The position numbers and the translations under genes were made by a program. From positions 1-45,705 of the forward strand of contig JBPCOJ010000027.1 in assembly GCA_051000345.1 (NCBI GenBank): a stretch of DNA of 45,705 nucleotides, given 5' to 3'. Below are positions 15,141 through 23,593 of the stretch, one piece after another (position 1 is the stretch's first letter; every line of letters starts with the position of its first letter). The stretch is from JBHENC01 sp051000345 (lineage in GTDB: Bacteria > Acidobacteriota > Blastocatellia > Pyrinomonadales > Pyrinomonadaceae). The notes beneath the pieces were generated by a model. It did no database searches and was not told where the DNA came from. It saw nothing but the letters and a program-made list of their open reading frames with translations.

Positions 15141-16429
15141 TCCTTTAATGCGAGTTCGACTTGTAGTTGGCGGCGTTCGCGCTTGCGTCGTATGCGTCGC
15201 CTGTGTTCTTCGGCGAGCGGTTCGAGCAGCGCGAAGGTAATATTAACGGGCTGGTAATTATTCGTCGCGGCGCTTGAAACGTAACGCGCGAGCGCGCCGA
15301 CGGCGCTGACGGGCGGCGCTTCGACAAGCTCTTGATTAAGGGCGAAGCGCGCGGCATTGATTCCCGCCAGCCAACCCGTCGCAACGGATTCGACGTAGCC
15401 TTCGACGCCGCTGATTTGCCCCGCGAAAAAAACGTGCGGGCGTTCTCGCATTTGCATCGTCGCACGGAGCACGCGCGGCGCGCGAATGTAAGTATTACGA
15501 TGAATCTGCCCGTACTGCAAGAACTCCGCTTCTTCGAGGCCGGGAATGGTTCGCAGCACGCGCGCCTGCTCCGCGTATCGTAGATGGTTCTGAAAGCCTA
15601 CGAGGTTGTAAGCGTCCGCCATTAAGGTTTCCTGACGCAGTTGAACGGCGGCGTAAGGCTGTCGTCCCGTGCGCGGATCAACGAGGCCGACGGGCTTCAT
15701 AGGCCCGTAGCGCAAAGTGTCCACGCCGCGCCGCGCGAGTTCTTCAATCGGCAAACACGCCTCGAAATATTTCGTTTCTTCAAAGCGATGCAGCGGAACG
15801 CTTTTGGCACCCACGAGCGTTTCATAAAAGAGCGCGTACTGATCTTCGTCGAACGGGCAGTTTAGATAATCATCGCCGCCTTTACCATAACGCGCGGCGC
15901 GAAAAGCGATTGCTTCATTCACCGAATCGGCGGCGACAATCGGCGCAATGGCATCGTAAAAATAAAGCTGGTCGTCGCCCGTCAAGCGCATGATTTCGGC
16001 GGTCAAGGCGTCGGAGCATAAAGGCCCGGCGGCGATAATCGTGATCGCATCGTCAGGAATTTGCGTTGCTTCTTCGCGTATCAGCGTGATGTTCGGATGC
16101 GCTTCGATGCGTTCGGTGATGAGGGCGGCAAACTTGTGGCGGTCAACGGCGAGCGCGGCTCCGGCTGGCACGCGCGTCTCGGTTGCCGCTTCCATGACAA
16201 GCGATCCGGCGCGGCGCAATTCTTCCTTCAAGAGATACGGCGCGGTTCCCGGCTCGTCGGATTTGAGCGAATTGGAACACACGATTTCAGCGAGCTTATC
16301 CGTGCGGTGCGCGGGCGTCGAACGCACGGGGCGCATTTCGTAAAGCCGCACACGCGCGCGCGCGTTGGCCGCTTGCCAAGCCGCTTCGACTCCGGCGAAT
16401 CCGCCGCCGATAACAATAATTTCATTCAT
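15074..16429 (-). CDS. trmFO: Methylenetetrahydrofolate--tRNA-(uracil-5-)-methyltransferase TrmFO
   Basis: TrmFO makes ribothymidine at position 54 of tRNA, using methylenetetrahydrofolate and FADH2. The 451 residues start with the FAD-binding fold IIVIGGGFAGVEAAW. They contain the conserved YEMRP, the cysteine motif CSNSLKSDEP (C51, near the family's active-site Cys), the NCPF motif near residue 192, and the C-terminal YVESVATGWLAGINAA. Length is usual for the family (about 440-470). It lies 18 bp after a LolA-like protein gene and overlaps the VWA protein gene, so the three are probably one operon. Identification is firm. Confidence 0.95.
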   Translation of the reverse strand: MNEIIVIGGGFAGVEAAWQAANARARVRLYEMRPVRSTPAHRTDKLAEIVCSNSLKSDEPGTAPYLLKEELRRAGSLVMEAATETRVPAGAALAVDRHKFAALITERIEAHPNITLIREEATQIPDDAITIIAAGPLCSDALTAEIMRLTGDDQLYFYDAIAPIVAADSVNEAIAFRAARYGKGGDDYLNCPFDEDQYALFYETLVGAKSVPLHRFEETKYFEACLPIEELARRGVDTLRYGPMKPVGLVDPRTGRQPYAAVQLRQETLMADAYNLVGFQNHLRYAEQARVLRTIPGLEEAEFLQYGQIHRNTYIRAPRVLRATMQMRERPHVFFAGQISGVEGYVESVATGWLAGINAARFALNQELVEAPPVSAVGALARYVSSAATNNYQPVNITFALLEPLAEEHRRRIRRKRERRQLQVELALKEWNIWLDTLHLTNNAPPLAAAV

Positions 16430-16447
16430 AAATATTGGATGCAGCGC

Positions 16448-18106
16448 CTACGGTTTCTGCGGTGGCGCGGTGTCTGCGTTTGGCGCGGTGATATTGTAAT
16501 CCTTGAATTCCGTTTTCGCGCGCCGGTAATCGCTGAACTCTTGCGTGACGTTCACGTTGAAACCCTTAAACAATAAAACTCTGGCGGAAACATTGGCCTG
16601 CGAAAAGCGTGGCAGCCAGACGCCGTCCGTCGAGACGCGCGCTTGCTCGAAGGTGAAGGTTGCGCCGGGACGAATGGACGCGAGCAGGCCGCCGCCGACT
16701 TTAATGCCTTCGGCGAATCTCGCTTCAAAGCGCATGATCTCTTTGTCGGCTGGATCAATCCACGCGACGCCGTTTAGCTTGGCGACGATTGATTCCGTGC
16801 GGTTCGTTGGACGAAAGCCGGGACGCGGGCGCACGTCGAAGACGACGGCCTCTCGATCCTGAAAACGCTCGCGGCGCGGCGAGACGAATTCACAGATACG
16901 CACAAAGTCCGCGACCTTCAAATCGTCATCGTCGTCCTTTTTCTTTTTCGCTGTGCCGTTCTTTTCCGCTTCGAGTTTTTTCTGTTCCCGCTTTCCGCGC
17001 GCTTCTTCATACTTGGCGACTTGCTCCTGAATTTGTTTGTCTTGCTTGGCGGCGCGTTCAGGCGAGAGCGGCACGCCGTTTTCGCTTATCAAACGCGAGA
17101 AGCCGCCGCCGCCCTGAAGACGAACGATCTCGACAATCTTCACTGTCGTCTTCGTTTCTTCGCCGCGATCATTGATTTCACGCTCGGTTCGCTTTTCCGT
17201 ATACGAGTAATCGGCGACGCGCTCGTCTATTTTTTCCTGATTTTTTTCGACTTCGCGTAGGAGCGCAGGAATGTCTAAAGCTTCGGCAGTCGGCGGATCG
17301 AAAACGGCGTCGGCGATGTTCGTATTGTAACGCGCGGCTTGCAGCGTGAGATTGCGCGGCGCGGTGTCCTTCACCGCGATTTGAAGACGATGCGGCTCAA
17401 GCGTGCCGTTACCTTCGGCGCGATAATCGCTGAAACTCATTTCCGTGTGGCGCGCGTCGTCGTAGATTTTCAGAAGCAGTTTGCTTGCCGCACTGAAGTA
17501 GTAACGCAGGCGCGCGCCTTCGCGTGTCGAGAATTCGACGACGTAGGCGGGGTCATTCGCCGTGCGGTCAAGCGTGACGGTGCGTGCGAGTATGTTCAGT
17601 TTTTTGTAGTCGATTAAATGACTCGCCGAGAGCGCCGCTTGAAGTTTAGCCGCACCCGCTTCCGCGCCCGTGAGCGTGCGCGAAAGACCGCTTGCGTCGC
17701 GCATCCAAGCCGAGCGCGCGTTGGCCGCCGCGCTCATTTTCCCGCTCTCGCTTGTCGCCGAATTCATCGAATCCATGCGCGCGGCGGCGGGCGCTTTCTG
17801 CCGCACTTCCCACACAACGCTCCCATTTTCGGCGGGCGCGCTCGTCCATTCGTAGGTTGTGTCCCTGATCGCCATCAAGCGTTTTTTGCCGCCCGTCGCC
17901 TTCAAATAATCGCTGACGATTTTTTCGGGCGCGGGCAATCGCTGCGCGCGCGCGCTGCTCGTGCTTTTCTGCGCGTGAACAAAGATCGATGCGCAAGCGA
18001 ACGCGAAGACGACGGCGCAGAGTTGCAGAACACAGAGATTTGTGTGAAGGCTCGACGGGCGCAGAGGAAACGGTATGCGCGGAAGTTTAGCGTGAGTTTT
18101 AATCAT
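16448..18106 (-). CDS. Secreted LolA-like protein with a charged central insert
   Basis: The 552-residue protein has a signal peptide (about 1-45, ending FVHAQ). Two half-barrel regions recall LolA/LppX-type lipoprotein-sorting proteins. The first (about 60-270) starts APEKIVSDYLKATGG, the pattern seen in outer-membrane lipoprotein-sorting families. The second (about 400-530) has AVVFDVRPRPGF and MRFEARFAEGIKVGGG. Between them a helical stretch (about 285-400) is rich in Glu and Lys and includes a run KKKKDDDDD. A role in handling lipids or lipoproteins at the outer membrane is an inference. It is the first gene of the operon with trmFO and the VWA protein. Confidence 0.75.
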   Translation of the reverse strand: MIKTHAKLPRIPFPLRPSSLHTNLCVLQLCAVVFAFACASIFVHAQKSTSSARAQRLPAPEKIVSDYLKATGGKKRLMAIRDTTYEWTSAPAENGSVVWEVRQKAPAAARMDSMNSATSESGKMSAAANARSAWMRDASGLSRTLTGAEAGAAKLQAALSASHLIDYKKLNILARTVTLDRTANDPAYVVEFSTREGARLRYYFSAASKLLLKIYDDARHTEMSFSDYRAEGNGTLEPHRLQIAVKDTAPRNLTLQAARYNTNIADAVFDPPTAEALDIPALLREVEKNQEKIDERVADYSYTEKRTEREINDRGEETKTTVKIVEIVRLQGGGGFSRLISENGVPLSPERAAKQDKQIQEQVAKYEEARGKREQKKLEAEKNGTAKKKKDDDDDLKVADFVRICEFVSPRRERFQDREAVVFDVRPRPGFRPTNRTESIVAKLNGVAWIDPADKEIMRFEARFAEGIKVGGGLLASIRPGATFTFEQARVSTDGVWLPRFSQANVSARVLLFKGFNVNVTQEFSDYRRAKTEFKDYNITAPNADTAPPQKP

Positions 18107-18122
18107 TGTGAAACAGAGAGAA

Positions 18123-18150
18123 GTTAAAAGCCGGACGTTAAAAGCCGTAC
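18123..18150. repeat. Tandem 14-bp direct repeat
   Basis: GTTAAAAGCCGGAC at 18123-18136 is followed at once by GTTAAAAGCCGTAC at 18137-18150, with one mismatch; a third partial copy (GTTAAAA) begins at 18161. It lies between the LolA-like gene start and the family A repeat. Confidence 0.6.
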
Positions 18151-18175
18151 AGGGTTGCCGGTTAAAATCTAGAAA

Positions 18176-18206
18176 CTAACATCCGACATCTAAAAGCTGA
18201 CATCTG
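18176..18206. repeat. Intergenic repeat, family A (copy 2)
   Basis: On the minus strand this reads CAGATGTCAGCTTTTAGATG then TCGGATGTTAG. It shares the AGATGTCGGATG core with 11651-11681. It lies directly after the stop of the small acidic gene. Confidence 0.5.
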
Positions 18207-18207
18207 T

Positions 18208-18390
18208 TTAAGAAGGCTGCCCTTCGGTTGTCTTTGAAGCGTCGGGCGGTTGCGGCACATCGGAATCCATTGCTTCGGCGGATTCCTCTTCGATTTCCGG
18301 CGCTTCGTTCGGCACCCGATTAACTCGCTCGCGTGCTTCGGCGCGTGCTGCGCCCGTCGTTCCATCCGGTGAATTATTCTCTTTTTCCAT
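18208..18390 (-). CDS. Small acidic protein of unknown function
   Basis: The gene encodes 60 residues with a strong ribosome-binding sequence (AAGGAG, 9 bp before the ATG), the main reason to call it real. The protein is rich in Glu, Pro and Ala with no hydrophobic core (for example NEAPEIEEESAEAMDSDVP), so it is probably disordered. It lies just downstream of the histone H1-like gene in the same direction, so the two could share a transcript. No family is recognised. Confidence 0.55.
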   Translation of the reverse strand: MEKENNSPDGTTGAARAEARERVNRVPNEAPEIEEESAEAMDSDVPQPPDASKTTEGQPS

Positions 18391-18479
18391 GCTGATTCTC
18401 CTTAAGTCCCTGAGCGCTTGTAATCAATAAATACGCGGGCAGGGACAAGCCGCTGCACCTACAATTACTCTAATTTTGT

Positions 18480-19049
18480 TTAGCGTCCCTTAGCCGTTTT
18501 GCCGGAGTTACGAGCAGGCCGTTTCGCGGCGGGAACTTTTTTACTCGCACTCTTTTTAGCAACACTCTTTTTGGCGACGCTTTTCTTGGCAGCGCTTTTC
18601 TTGGCAACGCTCTTTTTAGCTGCGCCCGCTTTGCTGCCGCCTGTTTTCTTTGCGGCGGTTTTCTTCGCAGCTTTCTTAGCACTCTTTTTCGCGCCGCTCT
18701 GTGTCGGCTTGGCGGCTGATTTCTTGGCGGCTGTTTTCGGCGCGGTCTTCGTGGCGATCTTTGCAACAATGGGCGCAGCGTTTTTTTCGTCTTTCTTCGC
18801 TTGCTTGGCCTTCTTCTTGGCTACTTTCTCGCGCACGTCGGACATTAATTGCTGTATGCGTTCGGCCTCTGTTTGCGGCGCGGCGTGTTCCGTTTCGCCT
18901 TCGCGTATGCGGCGTTCTTCCTCTTGGCGGGCGAAGTGGTCGTGCTCTTCCTCGCTCATCTGCATGTGGTGCTGCTGAAACTCGAATTCGTTGAGATGGT
19001 CGCCGCCGATCTTGTAGTTCGGCTGGTTGCGTGTGGCATCTTTCGGCAT
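18480..19049 (-). CDS. Histone H1-like Lys/Ala-rich DNA-binding protein
   Basis: The 189-residue protein has an acidic and helical N-terminal part (1-75, rich in His, Glu, Gln, for example HHMQMSEEEHDHFARQEEE). Its basic tail, from about residue 75, is made of AAKK, SAKK and SVAKK repeats. This matches bacterial histone H1-like (Hc1, AlgP-type) C-terminal tails, which bind DNA without sequence preference and compact it. The ATG at 19049 follows AAAGGG. The repeat-rich coding DNA (18540-18700) may vary in copy number between strains. A nucleoid role is likely; the N-terminal part is not assigned. Confidence 0.75.
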   Translation of the reverse strand: MPKDATRNQPNYKIGGDHLNEFEFQQHHMQMSEEEHDHFARQEEERRIREGETEHAAPQTEAERIQQLMSDVREKVAKKKAKQAKKDEKNAAPIVAKIATKTAPKTAAKKSAAKPTQSGAKKSAKKAAKKTAAKKTGGSKAGAAKKSVAKKSAAKKSVAKKSVAKKSASKKVPAAKRPARNSGKTAKGR

Positions 19050-19087
19050 ATTTTTCGTATCCCTTTCTGCGGCGAAGAAGCGCTTGC

Positions 19088-19117
19088 TTGACAGCGCAAG
19101 CGACCGCTTCGTATATT
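19088..19117 (+). promoter_or_regulatory. Sigma-70 promoter of tRNA-Thr(CGT)
   Basis: A perfect TTGACA (19088-19093) and TATATT (19112-19117) with an 18-bp spacer end 19 bp before the tRNA. This is the best promoter match in the window. Confidence 0.8.
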
Positions 19118-19136
19118 AGTTTGCCAATTCAAAGAA

Positions 19137-19212
<76 letters not shown>

Positions 19213-19215
19213 ATT

Positions 19216-19250
19216 TTTGCCGTATAACTATTTATCAGTTATACGGCAAA
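19216..19250 (+). terminator. Terminator hairpin of tRNA-Thr(CGT)
   Basis: A perfect 14-bp stem (19216-19229 with 19237-19250) and a 7-nt loop start 4 bp after the tRNA. The T-tract after it is weak (CTTCTTTG), but position and stem strength fit a terminator. Confidence 0.75.
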
Positions 19251-19291
19251 CTTCTTTGCGGTTCAATCCATATCATCGCACACAAACGAAA

Positions 19292-19320
19292 GCGTCCGGC
19301 AACTTAATGTTACCGGACGC
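19292..19320 (-). terminator. Terminator hairpin of the PfpI/ferritin-like fusion gene
   Basis: An 8-bp GC-rich stem (19292-19299 with 19313-19320), with further inner pairing AAC/GTT, lies 41 bp after the stop at 19361. On the minus strand it runs into TTTCGTTTGTG. Confidence 0.7.
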
Positions 19321-19360
19321 CTTCATGCTCGCTTGATGGACGATTGTCGCGCTTCAGTTT

Positions 19361-20458
19361 TTACGCGCTGACGGCTGCGCCGGTGGTGGGTGCGGCTGGC
19401 TTCACGTCCTTTTTGTTTTCCTTAAGGTGCTTGTGCAAAAGGTCTGCAACGTGTTGTTCGTGTTTGGCAATCTCGACTTCCATTTCATCGAAGATGGCGG
19501 CGGTCGCGGGGTCTGTCAAAGAGTTGCGCAGATTGTTCGTATCGACGACGCCTGTTTGCAGATCGCCGAGCGCGCGCTGCATAACGGACGTATCGTTGCT
19601 CGATTGCAGCCAACTCTTAACCGTCGCGTAGGCTCCGCTGCCCGCCGCTTGAAACAATTCCTTTTCGCCGAACACGGACAAACGAGCTTCGAGCAAAGCG
19701 ATGTGGCGCTGCTTGGTTGCGGCGATGTCTTTGAAGGCGGCGCGGCATTCGTCGCATGAAGTCTTTTCGGCGTATTTCTCGAAGGCTCCGTGCGCGTAGC
19801 GTTCGCCGCGAATCGCCGTGTTGAGAGCGTCAACGATTTCGCTTTTTGTCGATCCGCCCCATTCCTCGCCGAGTTTCCACCACTCCGCGTTTTTGTCGTT
19901 CACATCGGGCGCATTCATGCCTTTAATCGTCAGGCCGAGCCGGTTGAGAATCGCGGCGGTGAAGATCGGCAAATCGCCGGGACGACGCGAGGTCAGCAGA
20001 TTGTTGTCTGTGACAAGCGCTTCGTCCTGATAATTCGCGCCGGCGTTTTCCATGTCTTTGCGAATGGCGCGAAAGCCCGTCGCCTGTCTGCCCTTTAAGA
20101 GATCACCTTCAATCAGGACTTGCGGGCCGTGGCAAATGGCTGCGACGAGCGTGTTCTGCTTCATCGCGTCCTGCACAAAGCGCACGGTTTTCATGTTGGT
20201 ACGCATGGTGTCGGGCGCTTGCCCGCCGGGAATGATGACGGCGTCGAAATCTTCGGCGAGGAAGTCGGTGGTAGTGCCGTCTGCTTCTTTGGAAACCTTG
20301 CCTTGCTTGCCCTTGTATTTTTCGTTCATGCGCGAGCCGAGCACTTTGACTTCGGCTCCGGCCTGCTGCAAGGCCGTATATGGAATTTGAAATTCCGCAT
20401 CCTCAAAATTCTGCTCGATTAGAATCGCCACTCGCTTTGTCTGGTTGTTTGCGCTCAT
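19361..20458 (-). CDS. DJ-1/PfpI-family protein fused to a ferritin-like DUF2383 domain
   Basis: The 365-residue protein has two parts. Residues 8-185 are a DJ-1/PfpI domain with the conserved Glu (E15 in LIEQNFED), the oxyanion patch IIPGGQAPD and the nucleophile elbow AAICHGPQ (C109, H110), as in PfpI-type stress proteases or deglycases. Residues from about 205 to 345 are a four-helix bundle of the PA2169/DUF2383 type (IVDALNTAIRGERYAHGAFE ... AATKQRHIALLEARL), related to ferritin-like proteins. The ATG at 20458 has AGGAG at good distance. The fusion suggests a combined stress role (carbonyl or oxidative damage). The junction is in frame with no sign of error. Substrate is not known. Confidence 0.85.
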   Translation of the reverse strand: MSANNQTKRVAILIEQNFEDAEFQIPYTALQQAGAEVKVLGSRMNEKYKGKQGKVSKEADGTTTDFLAEDFDAVIIPGGQAPDTMRTNMKTVRFVQDAMKQNTLVAAICHGPQVLIEGDLLKGRQATGFRAIRKDMENAGANYQDEALVTDNNLLTSRRPGDLPIFTAAILNRLGLTIKGMNAPDVNDKNAEWWKLGEEWGGSTKSEIVDALNTAIRGERYAHGAFEKYAEKTSCDECRAAFKDIAATKQRHIALLEARLSVFGEKELFQAAGSGAYATVKSWLQSSNDTSVMQRALGDLQTGVVDTNNLRNSLTDPATAAIFDEMEVEIAKHEQHVADLLHKHLKENKKDVKPAAPTTGAAVSA

Positions 20459-20701
20459 CAGATTTGCTCCTCTTGAAATGTGTTCGACGCATATGGTTTG
20501 TCACGCGTCGGGTAATTTGTGTTCAGCATCGTTGGAAGACTATCAGGCGGCAAATTTTATGCCAACTCGACGAAGCGCACCTTATACGACCAAAGCGCGA
20601 CACAACGTGACTCGCGCGAGTTCAAACTCATACAGAGATACGCGCAGCGTTGTTCGCTAACGCTACTTTTTATAATCGTCAACGATTTGTTTTGTGGTGA
20701 A

Positions 20702-21331
20702 TTAAGCGGCGGGGCGCAGCAGGCCGCGAAAGATGCCTTGCACGGCGACGCGCGAGGCGGCGAGGCGCATGGGAGCGAGTTGTGAATTGGCCGGGCGCAG
20801 TTCGATGTCGTTGCCGAGCCGACGTATGCGTTTTAGTGTCGCGCGGCTGCCGTCGATGAGCGCGACGACGATTTCGCCGTCGCGCGCTTCCGTGCGGTTC
20901 TCGATGAGCGCGATGTCGCCGTCGCAGATGTGTTCGTCGATCATTGAATTTCCTGTGACGCGCAAGGCGTAAACGTGTTCGGGGCGCACGCGTCCGAGCA
21001 GAAAGCGCGGGATGCCGATTTGTTCGACATCCTGTATCGCGTCGAGCGGCGCTCCGGCGGCGATGCGCCCGAGCAGCGGCACATCGCACAAGGCATCAAT
21101 TGGCGCTTGATCTTCGCCCGGCGTTACAGCCAATTCAAAAGCGCCGTCTTCGCGGCGGCGCGAAAGCATTCCGCGTTTTTCGAGCGCGGCAATGTGTTTG
21201 GCGATGGTTCCCTTTGACGAGATGCCGAAGTGACGCGCGATCTGCGTGTAGGAAGGCTCGTAGCCGTGCCGCTCGATGAAGCGCGTGATGTAGTCGAGAA
21301 TTTCTTTTTGGCGTTGCGTGCGTGGCGGCAT
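20702..21331 (-). CDS. lexA: LexA repressor
   Basis: LexA represses SOS genes and cleaves itself when RecA is activated. I take the ATG at 21331 (209 residues, starting MPPRTQRQKEILDYI), behind GAAGGAG; a longer frame to 21376 adds 15 unlikely residues. The winged helix is at 5-65 (recognition region SYTQIARHFGISSKGTIAKH). The cleavage site is A92-G93 (GRIAAGAP), the catalytic serine S129 (TGNSMID) and the lysine K167 (ATLKRI). The length is normal. It is followed on the plus-strand side by its own intergenic region and lies alone. I could not identify the operator that it binds. Confidence 0.93.
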   Translation of the reverse strand: MPPRTQRQKEILDYITRFIERHGYEPSYTQIARHFGISSKGTIAKHIAALEKRGMLSRRREDGAFELAVTPGEDQAPIDALCDVPLLGRIAAGAPLDAIQDVEQIGIPRFLLGRVRPEHVYALRVTGNSMIDEHICDGDIALIENRTEARDGEIVVALIDGSRATLKRIRRLGNDIELRPANSQLAPMRLAASRVAVQGIFRGLLRPAA

Positions 21332-21428
21332 AAGTTTGAGCGCTCCTTCGCGTGTGAGCATGAGCGTGGCGAACAATTGCGCGAAAGTTTTATCGGCGCA
21401 GCGGTTCGATAATCGATCTGCAAATTCT

Positions 21429-21472
21429 AAAGGCGCGCGAACCGTAGCGTCAAGCTTTATTCGCGCGCCTTT
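21429..21472. terminator. Hairpin terminator between the SYLF gene and lexA
   Basis: A perfect 13-bp stem (21429-21441 with 21460-21472) and an 18-nt loop lie 27 bp after the SYLF gene stop at 21499. Its GC-rich stem is flanked by A/T on both sides. Confidence 0.7.
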
Positions 21473-21498
21473 TGTGTGCGGTTAATGATTGTCTTGGA

Positions 21499-22263
21499 TT
21501 AACGGCTCGAATAGCGGGCGAGTGTTTGCGGGAAAATACGCACTACCGAAGGCATCGTCGCCATCGTCATCTTCTGCGTGCCGGTCAGAAAATCCATCGC
21601 CTTCATGCCGTAAATGGCTTCGTTCAAATCGTTGTCGGGATTGATCGTGCCGCCTTTGACGACTGCGCCGATGAACGCGCCTTTGCTGCGCGAGTACGAA
21701 AGAATGCCCGCCTTGAGTTGCGCGTCGGTTGAAGCCGCCGCCGTGCGCCCGTAGGGGCCTGCCGCAACGCTCAATTCGCCGCCGAGTTCGACTTTGTCCT
21801 GCAGCAATCCTTTGACGGCGTCTTCGTTCATAAACAACAGCACGAAATCCGTTTTCGATGCGCCGATCTGCGCGCCGAAATCCGCGCCACCGATGTTGAA
21901 GAATCCGGGCGCGCTCCAGCCGCGCGGCAGGCGACGGCTAATCACGCCTTGTCCGCCGCGCCCGCCGACGATAAATCCTGCTTTAACGACGCCGGGAAAA
22001 ACCGCGATGGCTTCGGCCTTGTCGAGCAGTTCCTTCGGAATGCCTCTTTCAGCCGTGTTCATCAATTGATTAAAAACCTTCGCCGCAGCCTGCGAGTGGC
22101 GGGCGGCATCCTTGGCACGCTTAGGGTTTTTGACAGCCATCGCCTGCGATCCGGCAGAGCGTGTCGTCCTTCTTCTCTGTGCGGTTGTCGTCGTCACCAA
22201 CGCACATACTATCAACGTTGCGCAGAGAGCGCCCGTCATATTTTTTTTCAACAAAATGTTCAT
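21499..22263 (-). CDS. Exported SYLF (Ysc84-type) lipid-binding domain protein
   Basis: The 254-residue protein has a signal peptide (residues 1-28, ending TTAQ) and a linker. The SYLF domain follows from about residue 65 (AAKVFNQLMNTAERGIPKEL) to about 240, with the hallmark stretches AIAVFPGVVKAGFIVGGRGG and GGADFGAQIGASKTDFVLLF. SYLF domains bind phosphoinositides in eukaryotes; bacterial members are exported proteins of unclear function, often induced in stress. The ATG at 22263 follows GAGGAGAAAG. The gene is transcribed alone toward lexA, with a strong hairpin after it. Confidence 0.88.
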   Translation of the reverse strand: MNILLKKNMTGALCATLIVCALVTTTTAQRRRTTRSAGSQAMAVKNPKRAKDAARHSQAAAKVFNQLMNTAERGIPKELLDKAEAIAVFPGVVKAGFIVGGRGGQGVISRRLPRGWSAPGFFNIGGADFGAQIGASKTDFVLLFMNEDAVKGLLQDKVELGGELSVAAGPYGRTAAASTDAQLKAGILSYSRSKGAFIGAVVKGGTINPDNDLNEAIYGMKAMDFLTGTQKMTMATMPSVVRIFPQTLARYSSR

Positions 22264-22486
22264 TCTTCTTTCTCCTCTAATTAAAACTGTTGTAATTGTT
22301 TTCGGTGCGCGCGGAGAATGGGAAGAGTAAGTTGATCCTTCGCAGGGTTTTCATTTCGGGAGTTAAATGAGCAGCGCCAATGTTCTTAAGCATATCACAT
22401 CCACTGTGTTTGACCATGCGCGGGAAAAGGTGAGACGATACCGCACAAATTCAGTACGAACATTATTTTGCAAAAGGATTAATCAA

Positions 22487-22714
22487 ATGAGCATAGACAA
22501 AGACAAAATCATTACGCAGGAAGAGGCCGGAGAGGCGGCGCCGATTGATGAAGTCGAAAGCCGCGTCGAAGCGGAAATGAAACTCATTGAAGGCCGCGCC
22601 AAAGAACGCGTCGCGCAGGGTTTGCAGGATGAAGAACTCGAACGCGAAGCGCGCAAAATGGAGACGGAAGCCGAGCGCGAATTGGAACGAGAACGCCGCA
22701 AGGATTCAAAGTAG
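22487..22714 (+). CDS. Small charged coiled-coil protein
   Basis: The 75 residues start at ATG 22487 behind AAAAGGA; an upstream ATG at 22367 in frame would add 40 residues but has no clear signal. The protein is almost entirely Glu, Arg, Lys and Ala with helical periodicity (DEEELEREARK-type pattern), so a long helix or coiled coil is expected. No family is recognised. It lies alone between two minus-strand genes. Confidence 0.55.
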   Translation: MSIDKDKIITQEEAGEAAPIDEVESRVEAEMKLIEGRAKERVAQGLQDEELEREARKMETEAERELERERRKDSK

Positions 22715-22842
22715 GAATCGTCCCGCGCCGACTGCCCATAGCATTACTCAACGCTCCAAGACATGCCGCGTGCGCCGAATTTCCGCGCGCGGCTTCTCGC
22801 TTCAGCGCGTGGATTTTTGCTTTACGAATAAGCGATAAAGTA

Positions 22843-23556
22843 TTACGCGTTGCTATCATCATCCAGAGCCTGTTCGATAGCCTGACGCAGTTGCGCGGGA
22901 GTCGAGACGGGGCTAAAGCCCGTGAAATGCTTCAGCAGGCGGCCATCGCGCGTAATCACGAAGCTCTGCGGAATGCTTCCCTGCGCGCCTCCCTGCATCA
23001 CAAACTGAAGCGCGAAGTCTTCCGCCGCCCAACCTACCTTGTACGGAATCTTCTGCGCGCTGGCGAAAGACTTGACTGCTTCCGTGCTCGATTCCTGTTC
23101 TTCAACGCTCAATCCGATGAATTCCACGCCGCGCGCTTTATATTCGTTGCTCAATTCGACGAGATGCGGCGTTTCCTGCCGACACGGGCCGCACCATGTC
23201 GCCCAGAAATTGAGCACTACGACTTTGCCAGCGTAATCCGAAAGCTTGACGGGCTTGCCGTCCAGCATCTGCAATTCGGCGTCTCGAACCGAGGGCGGCA
23301 TCGGGTCGCGCGCCCCCGCACGCGCCGGAGCCGCCGCGCCGCTTGCCGTCGGCTTCTCCGCCACGCTACCGTTATTCGATGAAACAACGGCGGGCGAATT
23401 TGTATTGACCGCGTTCGAGTTCGTTTCACTTGTTGATTGACTGCAACTCGTTGCCGTAAGCGTGGAGAGGAGCGCGAAGATTGTCAGGGAAAGCGCGAGG
23501 CGCGCGGGCGTCCAGAAACTTTTACGCGATGAAGCGCGCGGCGAAATGAAATTCAT
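22843..23556 (-). CDS. TlpA-like thioredoxin, membrane-anchored or lipoprotein
   Basis: The 237-residue protein has an N-terminal hydrophobic segment (19-36) ending in ATSC. C38 could be a lipidation site, though the lipobox is weak. A Ser/Asn/Ala-rich linker runs to about 85. The thioredoxin fold has the active-site motif WATWCGPCRQE (C122, C125) and the later IPQSFVITRDGRLL with the cis-Pro. These features fit the TlpA/ResA family of periplasmic thiol-disulfide reductases, used in cytochrome c maturation or general disulfide control. It lies 37 bp after a secreted protein gene, so the two may be one operon. Confidence 0.88.
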   Translation of the reverse strand: MNFISPRASSRKSFWTPARLALSLTIFALLSTLTATSCSQSTSETNSNAVNTNSPAVVSSNNGSVAEKPTASGAAAPARAGARDPMPPSVRDAELQMLDGKPVKLSDYAGKVVVLNFWATWCGPCRQETPHLVELSNEYKARGVEFIGLSVEEQESSTEAVKSFASAQKIPYKVGWAAEDFALQFVMQGGAQGSIPQSFVITRDGRLLKHFTGFSPVSTPAQLRQAIEQALDDDSNA

Positions 23557-23593
23557 GCTGGCTCTTTATCCTTATGTTTGAAAACAACGATCT

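Noticed and set aside
18540..18700. Short tandem repeats as a CRISPR-like or satellite array
   Set aside because: They are codon-level repeats of SVAKK/SAAKK in the histone H1-like coding sequence.
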